In this document: positions 40,789 to 52,503 of the stretch, piece after piece
How positions within the stretch are numbered: position 1 is the stretch's first letter
Layout: the number at the start of each line of letters is the position of its first letter
Origin: Selaginella moellendorffii
Lineage: Eukaryota; Streptophyta; Lycopodiopsida; Selaginellales; Selaginellaceae
Assembly (NCBI RefSeq): GCF_000143415.4
Contig: NW_003314264.1
Location: 2,391,444 to 2,455,443, forward strand
Reading direction: 5' to 3'
DNA: 64,000 nucleotides
Notes under the pieces: generated by a model
Seen by the model: the letters and a program-made list of their open reading frames with translations, nothing else
Database searches by the model: none
Told to the model about the DNA's origin: nothing
Translations under genes and position numbers: made by a program

Positions 40789-41559
40789 CATTCTTGTCCA
40801 GAGCGGATTCTTTCGGATAATGGTCCTGCATTTATGGCTGAGGTATTTCATGTTTTGACGTCTCAGTTGGGGATACACCACACTTTTACGAGTGCTTATC
40901 ATCCACAATCAAACGGTCTGGTGGAACGGCTCGTTCGGACATTCAAATGGATGATTGCAAAGTATGTGAACTTTCAGCATTCGGATTGGGATGGTTATTT
41001 GCTGTCTCTTCGGTATGCCTATGTCACAGGGGTGCAGAGTTCTGTTGGTGCTTCACCATATAAACTTCTATATGGCCATGATCCAATATTACCAACGGAG
41101 CTGGGTTTACCTTCGCGATTGTCACGAGCTCTTGATGCTAGGTCATGGGATCAATATTTGACGAGCATTCTTCCACTTGTCCGAGCAAAGTCTACCGAAC
41201 ACTTAGGCCATGTACAAGTGGGACAACAACGGCACTACAACTCCCATCATTGTCCACCTGCAGAGTACAAAGTGGATGATTTGGTGTTAGTCCATTTTCC
41301 CCATCTTACGGTACGTGGTTTATCTAAGGGGCTCCTTGCGCAGTGGAAAGGACCATATCGGGTGTTGTGGCAAGTTGGACCGCAAGTTTATGAAATTCAG
41401 CATGACATTCAGCAGGCCGATCCTCCAAAGATTGTGCATGTGCAGCGGTTGAAACACTTCATACAAAGGGATCAAGAGCAGTTAATGCCATCTACAGATC
41501 CGCCGATGCCTCCTCCTGACATTCCTCCAGATCCCGGCCCATCTACAAGAGAACTCTGA
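40789..41559 (+). pseudogene. Integrase C-terminal part, Gypsy A copy 2
   Basis: Continues the integrase in frame after the TAA: second catalytic Asp ('LSDNGPAFMAEV'), Glu ('SNGLVERLVRTF') and the C-terminal domain ('YKVDDLVLVHFPHL', 'QWKGPYRVLWQVGPQ'). It ends at 41559, 32 bp before the 3' LTR. Confidence 0.85.
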
Positions 41560-41591
41560 TAGCCTTCCATTATTCCGAGAGGAGGGGATGA

Positions 41592-41766
41592 TGTGAGGGT
41601 CAAGTGTACGGTTACAATGCCGTACACTAATATTAGCATAGTGGGATTTTGGTAGCCGTCGGATTGGTTTCAATCCGGACCATTCGCTCTTGTATATAAG
41701 TTAGGGTTTTTGGGCTAATTGATATGCACATTTCTATATTCCTGTTCCATATTCCATGCACTCACA
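41592..41766 (+). repeat. 3' LTR of Gypsy A copy 2
   Basis: 175 bp, followed directly by the ATTT target duplication. Confidence 0.94.
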
Positions 41767-41770
41767 ATTT

Positions 41771-42858
41771 CACATTATAGAATTAAACTTCACTACTTAA
41801 ATATCTCTTTTAAAATTATACAAAGGATTAAATATCAAACTATTTCACACTTTTGTCTTTTATATTTTAGCTAATTGAATAAGTATCACACAACCAAATA
41901 AAAAAATATGAGGAAAGGGATTCAATATGTAATAATTATATTCTAATATAAATATATTTTAAGTTATGATAGTAACTTTAAAAGTTTTAAACACTATTTC
42001 TATAAGGATTTCTTACACTCTTGACAAAAGTTTTTATAATTAAGAAAATGGAATAAAAAAAACATGAATGTAATCTACTAGGAATCTTGAAAGTTTTTTT
42101 TTTTTTTGTAACATTCAAAAATTCACAAGAGAAAATGCATATATGAAAAGCTAAAAACCACAATTTTTCTTAGGATAATTGACAAAAATATACAAGTGAT
42201 GGTAGAAGAAAATACATGGAAGTTTAAAAATCCTTAATTTATATTTAGTGTATGGTAATGTTACTATTTTTTTTTCACATGTAGTATAATATATCCTCTA
42301 TGTAATTTCAAAGAGTTAACACATAAAACATTCCAATTTCGTTCTTCAACATTTTAGCTAAATTCTCTTTAATATCCTTTTTAGTATATTTTCTAAAAGA
42401 AGAAAAGGTTTTAATGATCTAAGACCCTTTTTGCTAAAGGCTTTTCTTTATTTAGATGCCTTTTGTGCTAAATAATGTATCAAAAATACTTTTCTTTCTT
42501 GTGATATAAAAATTTGATTTTGTGAAAAATACATTAACAAAAAGCTTTAGCATATTATGCTCAAGATTTTGAAGACTGAAGACTAGAGGGACCAATTACA
42601 AGAGTGAAAGGAATCAAAACATGGTACATATTATCCCCAAGATATCAGAAGGCCATCACAAAGATGTTGAAGATTGCTGAAGTACATCTGGTTGGCTAGT
42701 TGCACTTAATATAGAGAGATCCACTTGCATGGGATCTGGCATTGGTTGATCCTTAGGACACTGCATCGTGAAAGCGTAAAAAGCAAAAGAGAGAAATCAG
42801 AAATGAAAAACGAATAATATATTATCGAAGGTGACAATCATAACTGGGAATCTAAAAC
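41771..42858. other. AT-rich spacer of unit 2
   Basis: Non-coding, very AT-rich, homologous to the unit 1 and 3 spacers but with several private deletions. The right part is the reductase 3' UTR. A T-run of about 13 lies near 42100. No gene is seen. Confidence 0.7.
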
Positions 42859-44313
42859 TCATGTGTTAAACTTGTGGCGGTCGTGTGGAGTGGAGTAGTC
42901 GATGACGCTTCCAACAGGGATGACGCCATACGGATTGATGGAGGGATGACTTCCGTAGTAGTGCTTTTTGATGTGGTCCATGCGGACGGTGTCCGAGATC
43001 CCATCCATCTGGTACACGTCCTTGACGAAGTTGAAGAGGTTTGGGTACTCACGGATCAGCTTCTTGTTGCACTTGAAATGAACAACATAAACCTGGCATA
43101 GGTAATGAATTTGAATAAAACTTCGAGAGAAAGCAAGAAAAAAAAACACCCCAGAGCTTACTTCGTCGAATCTTATGAGCGTCTTGAAGAGCCGGAGATC
43201 TGCCTCAGTGAAAACGTTTCCGCACAGATACCTCTGCTTTGAGAGGATATCCTCGCAGCGATCCAGCGCATTGAACAGAGCCTCAAACGCCTGCGACAAG
43301 TAAAAGAACTTGGATTCATGGCTTCCGAACGAAGAAAAACTAAAGAAGAAAGGTTCTGAAGATTTACCTCCTCATAAGGCTTCTGCTTGGTTGCAAAGCC
43401 ACAGCGATAAACTCCGTTGTTGATGGAGTCATACACCCAAGCGTTCACTTCATCAATCTTGGCCTGGAGATCTCTCGGGTAAAGGTCGAAGTCGGGACGC
43501 TTTGCAAGATGGTTGAACTCGCTGTTGAGCATGCGGATGATATCAGAGCTCTCATTGTTCACGATAGTTTTCTTTGCTTTGTCCCAAAGAACCTGTTTAC
43601 GTCAGGCAATCAAGCTGTGAAAACCTTGAAGGGAAAGAAAGAAACGAAGAAAGAAAGGAAGCGAGTACTCACGGGAACAGTGTACTTTCCAGTGTAGTTT
43701 GGATTGGCGATGTCGTAAAGTTCACGGACAGTCTTGGCATCGTTTATGGGGTCAGGCTGAGCACCAGGTTCCTCGTTGTCAGAGGAAGGAAACGTCCATC
43801 CAAAGTGACTCTCGCCTTCTTTGGTTCTCTCCCACTTTGGTTTTGTGGACTACACGTTACGAGAGAAAGGTGTGAAGATCATCCTCAAGAAAACAAAAGA
43901 AGAAGCTTCTAGCACTTAGAATTGTCCAAAGCAACAAGGATACACGCCAACCATATGAAGCACAAGAATCGAAGAAAACAACACTTAGTTGTCACAAACA
44001 AACCATATGAAACACAGGAAATCGAAGAAAACGCTAGCTTCATGCAAGCGCGAGAAAGCTTCTAACTTCCAAAAGAAAGAAGGAAATTTCTTTGACATAC
44101 CGTGACGCCAATAGCATGGTCTAAGCCCTTGAGCTTGAGCGTAGCGAAGCACCGGGAAGCCCAGGGACACGCATACGAGATGTAGAGATGGTACCTATCG
44201 GCCACGGCCGGAATATCACACCCTTCTTTGCTAGAAATCCAGCTGCGAAACGATGACTCGGTGCGCTTGAATTCCCCATCCGTCGATGTCTCATCGATCG
44301 CCGTCTTTCCCAT
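42859..44313 (-). CDS. Glutathionyl-hydroquinone reductase, unit 2 (intact)
   Basis: Nearly identical to the unit 1 enzyme with the same exon layout, ATG 44313, CPW catalytic motif and 'HDRHKFNT' end. Differences are a handful of substitutions (for example EFNHLA for KFNHLA). Its divergent promoter with RF1 (44314-44506) is present. Probably functional. Confidence 0.88.
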
Positions 44314-44506
44314 CGCTCGTCCAGTTCCAAATCGCCTCTTCTGGATCCGAGCGGCAAATCGCAGTGATCCTCTGGCGATCCCGACGGAGAGAGCCGCCAG
44401 ATTGACTTCCTGTTGCCCGCAACGTGGCAAGCATTTCTTTTCTACTTCGATTTGGATTACTTTGGGCTCTGTTTTTTAGGGTTATGATGCTGGGAGCTGC
44501 CCAGCG
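44314..44506. promoter_or_regulatory. Divergent promoter of reductase and RF1, unit 2
   Basis: 193 bp. It contains 'aacgtggcaagcatttc' where unit 1 has a short direct repeat. An out-of-frame ATG upstream of the reductase start (44434-44432 region, minus strand) opens a 47-codon ORF that runs past the reductase ATG in another frame. Confidence 0.6.
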
Positions 44507-46229
44507 ATGGCGATGGCGTCTCCCGGCGTGGAATCTGGGAAGCAGGAGCTTGTATTCCACGCTCATGGGTATGTTCTTGCGAAATGTAGGTGGATTGGAG
44601 TCATGGATTTTCTATCTCCAGACAAGCATGCGCGCATTCCCGACGATATTTTGCGAATTTTGGAGAAGAGAATGATCTCTATTGAAGACCGCCATGCCTG
44701 CCTTTCCGAAGCGCTTCTAGAGGTAAAGTGTAGATTCGGATTTCGTCCTTGAAAATACGATCGTGAATGATTTCAGCCTGGGATTGCGTCAGAAAAGCTC
44801 ATCAAGATGAACAAGGAGCTTCGCAATCTGGATTACTCCGTGGATATGATCAAGGCGCTGAGAGCCAAAGAAAAGGTTTGACGTCTAAAGTTTGGAAAAA
44901 AGAGACTCTTTGGTTGAATGCAGGAAGTAATTGGCTTGAAAGAATTGGTCAAAGAGTCCGTTGAAGACGAAGAAATGCGTAGGCTGGCCTCTGGAGAACT
45001 TCAAACGGCCACCAGAGAAGTGAGAGATGCTCAGCACGATGTTCTCCTGGAGCTTATACCTAAAGATGAAGCTGCTCGAAGCAGAGCAGGCAAGTGCTCT
45101 CTGATGTGCTTGATGTTTGATATGTTTCATCTAATTTTTAGGAGCTGGAGGTGACGAAGCGTCAATTTTTGCGTCTGATCTCTTCAAGATGTAGGCACGT
45201 CTTTCTGGTTCATGTCGAATGCTTATTAGATTTCTATGAATGCTCTCAGGTATGACAAATATGCTGCAAACAACTCATGGAGGTTTGAAGTTCTGAGCAT
45301 TACTACCACCGACACCCGAGGTTACAAGGTAACTATCCGGTTCTCCACGGGCGTATCTAAGCTTGTTTTTATAGGAGGCTAGTGCTGCAATATCTGGAGA
45401 TGGTGTTTATGGAGCTCTTAAGTTCGAAAGTGGCGTTCATCGCGTCCAGGTACGACAGTAATTGCCGTGGTTTCATTTTTTTATATGCATCCGTGTGCAG
45501 CGTGTTCCTGTCACTGAGAAGGCTGGGCGTATACACACAAGTACTGCGTCAGTCGCTATTCTTCCCGAAGCGAATGAGGTTCACTCCAGGTTTACTAAAC
45601 CTTTGCACTTGCATAGACCATTGATACATGTTTCTTTTTCTCGTTTTTCTGTTGCTGAAGTTTTGACTATGCTGACAGGTTGATGTCGAGATCCGTAATG
45701 ACGAGATAAAGATAGACACTTACCGAGCTGGTGGAGCCGGTGGACAGCATGTAAATACTACCTGCAGCGCAGTCCGAGTTACCCACGCTCCAACAGGTAT
45801 CGTGGTCGCAATCCAAGACACAAGGTAATCCCTTCAACACGCGTGCTTTGCTACAACTGAGCTGAGATTGTATAGAACAAAGCAAAAGCTTTGAGTATTT
45901 TATATGCTAGGCTGTACGAGCTCGAGCGGTCCCGAGCAGCGGCAAGTCGGTCTGAATTACGACAAGATCAGGTAATTCAGTTTATTGTCGCAGAACGTTA
46001 TTTTTTCTATTTTTATAAATTGTCACTCCAGATCGGCTCAAGCGACAGATCGGAGCGCATAAGAACGTATAACTTTCCCCAAGGTCGGGTAACTGATCAT
46101 CGAGTGGGAGTGACGCAACACGCGATTGAGCAAATTATGGAGGGGATTGGTCTGGAAATTTTTGTGAATGCGCTCAAGATGCAGCACGAAGCGAGCGCTT
46201 TGGCGTCGCTCAAATCTGCAGCAGCTTGA
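44507..46229 (+). pseudogene. RF1, unit 2, frameshifted
   Basis: Same exon layout as unit 1, with two lesions. An in-frame 18-bp loss near 45070 removes most of 'CILEV' before the GGDEAS core. A 13-bp deletion near 45819 removes the 'DERSQ' codons after 'VVAIQ' and shifts the frame ahead of the conserved 'HKNKAKAL' exon. The GGQ exon itself is intact. Full-length RF1 cannot be made from it. Confidence 0.85.
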
Positions 46230-46540
46230 CTACCCATAAGTTTCACTGTTTTTTTTTCTTCCTATGTTTTTTTACCGTGTCAGATGTTGACAATTGGAAG
46301 CATTTGTTTGAACGTCAGATGAGTGTTCTATTATAAATGGCAACAGCACTGACTTGTTTCCATGCACAGGACCGTCATCGGATCAATGTGCGTGGACGGC
46401 ACGAAGCTGATCATGTAGGCCTCTTTCGTGCGACGATGTGAGCTAAAAAATGGAGTGGGGGAAGTCAGAGGTGCCAGGCCACCTACTTAAACGTTTCTCC
46501 TGAAAGAATCAACATCTTGGTCAGTAGCAGAGGAGGATGG

Positions 46541-46674
46541 AGTTTTGTGTGGAGTTTTGCGAGGACGAGGAGCTTCTAGCTGTCAGCCTGTTCATCCCAG
46601 AAATGCAGGATTTTCCCTCTTTTGGGAATTCTTCTGAAAGGGAATTAGAATGCTTGCCGCCATCGCCTTGCTAG
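46541..46674 (+). pseudogene. OVATE-like remnant, unit 2
   Basis: Only the last 43 codons of the OVATE-like frame survive ('EFCVEFCEDEELLAVSLFIP' to TAG 46674). The sequence jumps from 'gcagaggaggatgg' (start region) to 'agttttgtgtgg', a deletion of about 580 bp compared with unit 1 that removes the domain. Confidence 0.85.
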
Positions 46675-47331
46675 TTTAAAGGAATAACGTTTCTAGGAAA
46701 AAAGAAAAAACATCGTTAGTAAAGCATATTTTCACCACCATGACTTTTACTTTACATTTGAAAAGTTTCTAAAATATTAAATAGTCTTACCTCCATAAAG
46801 GTTTGAATAAACAATAGATTAGTTTTGGTTTAAACCAGACGAAAAGGTCGCCTCACAAGAAAAAAGTACCAGTCACTGAAAGTTTCACCTCTCCTCATCT
46901 CTCAGGAATCCACCTCTTTTGGTTTAAGCTTAATTTCGCCACAACCAGCTTGCTCTTGCTGCTCCGCCCAGCACGAGTTTGTGCTAGCCCGCACAACAAA
47001 AACAAAATAGATTTTACCCTTGTTGTAAACTCTGTATGGATCAGCAGGAAATCTGATCCAGACGATAATCTTGTTGTGGGCTAGTGACATGGATTAAGTG
47101 GTCTAAAGTCTCTTTCATACTAAAGCCTTAAAAAGCTTTTCACAGAAGTTTAAGTAAAACAGGATGCCTCATGGATTGTGCATTGCCATGAGGGCTTGCG
47201 CAGATTTTACTCATAAAATATACTTTACATTCCAACAAATATTCTATACCGTATCAGAATATTTGTTTGAATGTATAGTATATTTTCATCGCCCTTAACA
47301 GCATACCTAGATTATTTGGTAGTCAGCAAGA
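46675..47331. other. Spacer between OVATE remnant and Dof-like gene, unit 2
   Basis: Homologous to 33342-34026. The 62-codon minus-strand ORF is at 46902-47090 with one substitution at its third residue. No other gene is seen. Confidence 0.45.
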
Positions 47332-48342
47332 ATGAGAAACGTGTTGGTCAAGGACATCCATCATCTCCAAGACTATCCAGTCTTTGGTTCACAGACATCG
47401 GCTTTTGTTACGTTTGGGAGCGTGGGGGAGCTCATGGCCTTCTTGCGACAGCAGCACCCGCTCTGCCCACACGGCTGCGATAGCTCGGCACTCACCAAGT
47501 TTGACTATTTCGAAAACCACATGCTGATCCAGCCGCGCTACAAGTGCACGGTGTGCAAACGGCACTTCACCCTGGGTGGCACAATACGAGCGAAACGAGC
47601 CAAGAAAGAAGATGGCGGTCGTCCAAGGAAGAGACCCAAGAAGGAGCAGCAGCAGAACAAGTCAAGGGGGCAGTGTCTTCCTCGCGAGATGGTGCCTTCG
47701 TCGATGATTCCATCGGCCGCAACCAGTGGGAGTCGCGGTTGTGCATCCCCGCACAGGGCAAGTCGCGGAGCTTCAAGGAGAACGGCGAGGCCATCACCAA
47801 GCACTACAGGTCAATGCCCTAGTCAACTCGTGGTCCGGGATCAGTCGTTGCCAGTCAACGCCTGTGACCTCGAGGGATACGTGCAAGACGCGGAGATCTT
47901 CCAGGAGGTTGAGAAATTGTGGTGTAAAATGGATTTGGAGGACAAGGGTCCTTCCGTGGAGGACGAGGAGAAGAACTTTCTCAGGGATTTCAATGTCGAT
48001 GATGGTGATGATCTAGATTTACTACTGGGTCTTGAGGAGTTCAGCCGGGAGTTCAGCAACCCACAGGGCCAGGGCACCCGATTCGATTTGGGCGAGGAGC
48101 AAAACAATTTTGCCATGGAGCTGGTGTGGCAAATGGAGGAAGAATTTCCCATCCCAGCACTAGACGAGGAGAATGATTTCGCCATGGAGTTGGAGCGGGA
48201 AATTGAGGAAGCATCTATGAAAGCAAAGGAGGAGGCAATGCTTGTATGGAAGGACGAAGTGAGTAAAATTCGAAATCAAGACAATCTCACATTCACCACA
48301 AATCACATTGGTTTTGGAGGTGCCCAAACTCTTAAATGCTGA
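47332..48342 (+). CDS. Divergent Dof-like zinc-finger protein, unit 2
   Basis: 336 codons, same length as the unit 1 copy, with few substitutions (for example MRN for MRD, VWQMEEEF for VRQMEEEF). The finger cysteines C45, C49, C72 and C75 and the basic stretch are unchanged. The acidic C-terminal repeats are retained. Confidence 0.6.
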   Translation: MRNVLVKDIHHLQDYPVFGSQTSAFVTFGSVGELMAFLRQQHPLCPHGCDSSALTKFDYFENHMLIQPRYKCTVCKRHFTLGGTIRAKRAKKEDGGRPRKRPKKEQQQNKSRGQCLPREMVPSSMIPSAATSGSRGCASPHRASRGASRRTARPSPSTTGQCPSQLVVRDQSLPVNACDLEGYVQDAEIFQEVEKLWCKMDLEDKGPSVEDEEKNFLRDFNVDDGDDLDLLLGLEEFSREFSNPQGQGTRFDLGEEQNNFAMELVWQMEEEFPIPALDEENDFAMELEREIEEASMKAKEEAMLVWKDEVSKIRNQDNLTFTTNHIGFGGAQTLKC

Positions 48343-48670
48343 TCGATCAGCAAAAAATGAATGATAAATGAAAAGCATTAGCGAATAGAAGTAATTTTGT
48401 TTTTGGAACAAGTTCATTACATTATTTGTTATTAGGTGAAGAGTTTTTCGTGAAAAAAGACTCACCCATCCCTTGTGAAAGAAAGAAAAAAAGAAATTAG
48501 GGCGAATTAGGTCTCCATAAGGTCGTCCCCGGAGGCAGAGGAGCCGCGATGCTGTGATTGTCAACCGAGCAGGTATTCTGGTGGCGCCCTCGCCGACAAT
48601 GCAGCGATCGTCCTAGCGATCGATCGATCGATCGATCGATCGCTCGCTCGCTCCGGAGAAGAGCAGAGAA

Positions 48671-48928
48671 ATGATCTGGGCAGGATTCGCGTACGCCGCG
48701 GGCGCCGCGATCGGCCACAGCTGCATCGATGCCAGCAGGAAATGGGCGTCCCAGCGCTTCTCGGACCGCGAGCTCGTAGCTCTGGTGGCTCTCCTGGACG
48801 CGCTGCTCCTCTCCTCCATGGCGCTCCTCTCCGGCGGCTTCGATCTCTTCTCTTTGACGCGGCTGGACACCGAGTACTTCGTCTGCTTCGTCGACAGGGG
48901 CCGCGGCAGTGAGTCCAGATGCCACTAG
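48671..48928 (+). pseudogene. Truncated EamA/DMT transporter, unit 2
   Basis: The first 70 or so residues match the unit 1 and 3 transporter ('[20 protein letters not shown]' to 'LTRLDTEY'). The frame then enters RING-CH sequence out of its normal frame and stops at 48928. About two predicted TM helices remain, so no transport function is expected. Confidence 0.88.
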
Positions 48929-50186
48929 AGAAAATTTGATCTCGTCATCAAAGGTAGAACTTTTCTTTCTTTCTTTCATCGTCAACTTTGTCATCTCGTC
49001 TTCGCAGGACAAGCAGATCAAACGCTCCAGGTCGGCGCTCGATGGTCACCAAAAGGAGAAGAAGCTCACCCGGCTTTACTCCGGAACGTTTCTCGTCAAG
49101 CCGACCACTCCTCGTCCTCGTCCCCGGGAAACTTCACAAGGAGACGATGGAGCCCAAGACACTGACCATGCCAACGACACCCAAGGTACGTAAACTTCCT
49201 ATGATCAAGTTCATGGAGACCATGGTTCCATGATCTGAAAGTTTCAAAACTTTTAGACGGCGAGGCCGAGGAGATCCCGGAGGAGGAAGCAGTGTGCCGC
49301 ATTTGCGTGTGCGATCTGGGAGAGGAGGGCAAGACGCTCAAGCTCGAGTTTAGCTGCAAAGGGGAGCTGGCGCTGGCTCACGAGGAGTGCGCTCTCAAGT
49401 GGTTTGGGATCCGAGGCAACCGCGAGTGCGATGTTTGTGGCCAGGAGGTCGTCAATCTCCCCGTCACGCTCGTCAGGCTCCAGCAAAACCAAAACAATAT
49501 CAACGCTGAAACTCAAGTTCTCCAGCAAGCTCAAATGGCGCAAATGAGTGCTCTCAACAGGTAGATTCGTCCATCTCGCTCTATACTTTTGTAGATTCCA
49601 TGGTGTTCTTCCAGGATTTGGCATGACGTTCCCGTGCTCGTCATGATCATCATGCTCACGTACTTTTGCCTCCTCGAGCAGCTACTGGTGATAATTCTCT
49701 GATGATTTCGATTGATTTGCGAAGTTCTTGGATGGATTTCTTTGTTGCCTACTACAGGTGAGACGAAAGGGCCCTCGAGCATTGATGCTAGCTCTGCCAT
49801 TCGCCGTCATGTTTGGAATGCTCACTGCCATCACAGCATCAACGCTTGGTAAGATTTCGTTTCTCTCTCTTTCTCTCGAGCTCCTGTTTGTAACAATAGA
49901 TTCTTTCGACGCACAGTGAGGCGGCGTTGTATGTGGCTCTTTGCCATCTTTCAGGTCGGTTTTGTCATACTATTTGCGCATGTTTTGTAAGATCACTCTC
50001 TTAAAACTTTTTTAGCTCTTATTTCAATCCATGATCCAGATGAAGTTGAACCCAATCTTGTCAATTTCGCTGGCCGGTTTTGCGGGATTCGGATTGTCCA
50101 TGATCGTGAATGCTCTCCTCCTGGAATGTTGGAGCTGTAGAACAAGAGCAGCGCGACAAGAAGACGCAAGCGAAGATATCGTGTAA
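48886..50186 (+). pseudogene. RING-CH gene, unit 3, degraded
   Basis: It lacks the N-terminal Pro/Ser exon start. The third zinc ligand is lost: '[11 protein letters not shown]' where other copies have '[11 protein letters not shown]'. A 10-bp deletion near 49987 ('catgttttgtaag') removes the end of a TM exon and changes phase. The ending 'EDIV' is otherwise kept, to TAA 50186. Confidence 0.85.
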
Positions 50187-50202
50187 ATATGTACTGTAAT
50201 TC

Positions 50203-50992
50203 TCACACACTTGTTTTGTGATAGAACAAAATGTATGCATCGCTCGAGCACCTCGATAGCTCAAAAATCTCTTCCACCACCTCATCGTCAAAGCTGTACC
50301 ACTTTCCATTTGGAAGTTTGATGGTTGCCGTGTAGTGCCCATAGTCGGAGTCTCCCATATGGTTAATCAATCCATACAGTTTGTACTCCTGTTCCCAAAG
50401 TGTCAAAATCTGTGGAAACTCCACCGTGGTGTCGATCTTCTCCACACTCCCCGAAGAATCGCACTTAAACCTTGCCAAATGGAGGATCAAATTCCGTGGG
50501 AGCTTCCCAAGCTCCAGTTTCTTGACAGCGTCCTTTTGGTTTCTCTTGCACTTTGGGCAGTGCCAGGAATCCAAAACATCGTCTTTGGTGTACTCCCGGA
50601 TGCATGATTCCAGAGAAACCGGCTGCGCCGTCTCATGGACTGGCAGCGAGAGAGAGGTGAAAGATTCAGGCGTGGAGGAGACCATGTTGGAGCACTTCGG
50701 GCATTTCACTGTGGATTTGGTTTGGCCCTCGAAGAAATCTGCGAATTCTTGATCCAGGACACCCAAAAGAAAATCGAGATACTCCTGTGCGTCCTGCTGG
50801 ACGCTCGGATTTGTCAGCTTTGGCCCTGGTTTTACAGACTTGCTTGCGTTATTCCAAATCGCCCTCACCACTTTCCTAAACTCGATTGCTATCTCACCTC
50901 TTACGCTGTCTGATTTGAAGAAGAAGCTAGAGAGCTCCGGCGTGTGAGCAACGCACTGTAAAGCACTGTTGGTTTTGAAAGCCCACAGCCAT
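50203..50992 (-). pseudogene. Ubiquitin-specific protease, unit 3, catalytic Cys box deleted
   Basis: A deletion of about 20 bp just after the start ('ctgttggttttgaaag' on the plus strand) removes the GNSC catalytic cysteine codons and shifts the frame. A second deletion near 50744 removes about 20 codons ('KKQENPPKGKKVRP' region) in frame. The His box and zinc fingers remain. An ORF reads into the core from upstream AT-rich sequence but has no Cys box. Confidence 0.9.
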
Positions 50993-52503
50993 TTTCCTTG
51001 CACACAACCCAAAAGAAAACCTAGAATATTTAAAGAAAACAAGCAGACATTATAAAATAATAAAATTATCAATTCTACATTTTTATAATAAATTTTAAAT
51101 GGAGAGTTATTCATGATAAATGATAATATTAAATTTATTTGTAAAATACCTATAAATTATTTTTAATTGTATTATAAGCTTATATACAAACACATTTCAC
51201 ATTATAAAATTAAACTTCACTACTCAAATACATGATTTAAAATTATATAAAAGATTAAAATTATAGTGATTTTTAATAGTAAAAAAATATATAAAAATAG
51301 TTTATTTGCTATAAATAAATAACAAACTCTTGCTACCCTTACTCTTGTAATAGCAAATATTTCACGATTTTATTTTTTGTATTTTAGCTAATTGAGTAAG
51401 TCATTGACATCATACAACCAAATTAAAACAAAATAAAAAATAAATTCAATATGTAATAATTATCTTCTAATATAATTATATTTTAGGTTATAAGAGTAAC
51501 TTTAAAAGTTTTAAGTACTAGTTTTATAAGGATTTTTTACACACTCTTGACAACAGTTTCTATAATTAAGAAAATGGGATAAAAACCATTATTACAAATT
51601 TTGAAAGATTGTATTTTTTCTTGTAACATTCAAAAATTCATAAGGGAAAGCATATGTATGAGAAGTTAAAAACCATAGATTTTCTTAGGATAATTGACAA
51701 AAATATGTAAATGATGGTGGAAGAAAATGCATGATACTTTTTATCTTTAAACTTTATAGTTTTAATAAATTTAAACATCCTTAATATATATGTAGTGCAT
51801 GGTAATATTACTAAAAAATATTTTTTTTCAGATGTAGTATAATATATCTCCTATATAATCGTAACACACAAAACATTTTAATTTTATTCTTCAACATTAC
51901 ATTCCATCTAGCTAAATTCTCTTTAATATCCTTTTTAGTATATTATCTAAAAAAGAAAAGGTTTTAATGATCTAATACTTTTTTTGCTAAAGGCTTTTCT
52001 TTATTTGGATGCCTTTTATGCTAAATAATGTATCAAGCTCAACTGCTATATTATCTTTCTTGTGATATAAAAATTTGATTTTGTGGCAAATACATCAACA
52101 TAAGAAACAATTGCATAATGCTGCAAGACTAGAGGGACCAAGAGTGACAAGCAAATCAACTTGTATCACTTACATTGTGGTTTAATGCCTTGAAAGCATG
52201 TAATAATTGAAGATTAATTCAAGAATCTACAAGACTGGTTACAAGAGTGAAAGGAATCAAAACCAATGGTTCATATTATCCCCAAGATCTCAGAAGACCA
52301 TCACAAAGATGTTGAAGATTGCTTAAGTACATCTGGTTGGCTAGTTGCACTTAATATATAGAGATCCACTTGCATGGGATCTGGCATTGGTTGATCCTTA
52401 CGACACTGCATCGTGAAAGCGTAAAAAGCAAAAGAGAGAAAGCAGAAATGAGAAACGAATAATATATTATCGAAGGTGACAATTATAACTGGGAATCTAA
52501 AAC
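50993..52503. other. AT-rich spacer of unit 3, with empty retrotransposon target sites
   Basis: Uninterrupted version of the spacer. The CCTA site used by Gypsy A copy 1 is near 51150-51153 and the ATTT site used by copy 2 near 51193-51196, about 45 bp apart. The rest is AT-rich and non-coding. Confidence 0.85.

Larger units (their letters stand above)
38921..41766 (+). mobile_element. Gypsy A copy 2, internally deleted (2846 bp)
   Basis: Same family as the outer element in unit 1. The 5' LTR is 183 bp (38921-39103, with an 8-bp 'actaatat' repeat expansion) and the 3' LTR 175 bp (41592-41766). The target duplication ATTT lies at 38917-38920 and 41767-41770. The empty site 'aaacacatttcacatt' is seen in unit 3 at about 51188-51203. 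Zinc knuckle, protease, RT and most of RNase H are deleted, with the junction at shared 'atgct'. The polypurine tract 'gagaggaggggatga' is intact. Confidence 0.94.
36327..48885 (+). repeat. Tandem array unit 2
   Basis: Second copy, about 9.7 kb without its Gypsy element. It begins at the same RING-CH base as unit 1. Its right end is altered: transporter sequence stops at 'gacaccgagtac' (48877) and joins, after about 8 filler bases, RING-CH sequence further downstream than in the other junctions, so transporter 3' exons and the RING-CH N-terminal region were deleted. Confidence 0.93.

Noticed and set aside
46230-46540. Additional RF1 exon downstream of the stop
   Set aside because: Sequence is shared between units but all three have a stop just before it; it is best read as 3' UTR.
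50203-51114. 303-codon ORF as an intact unit 3 protease
   Set aside because: It starts in AT-rich spacer and bypasses the native ATG by frameshift; the catalytic Cys box is missing.
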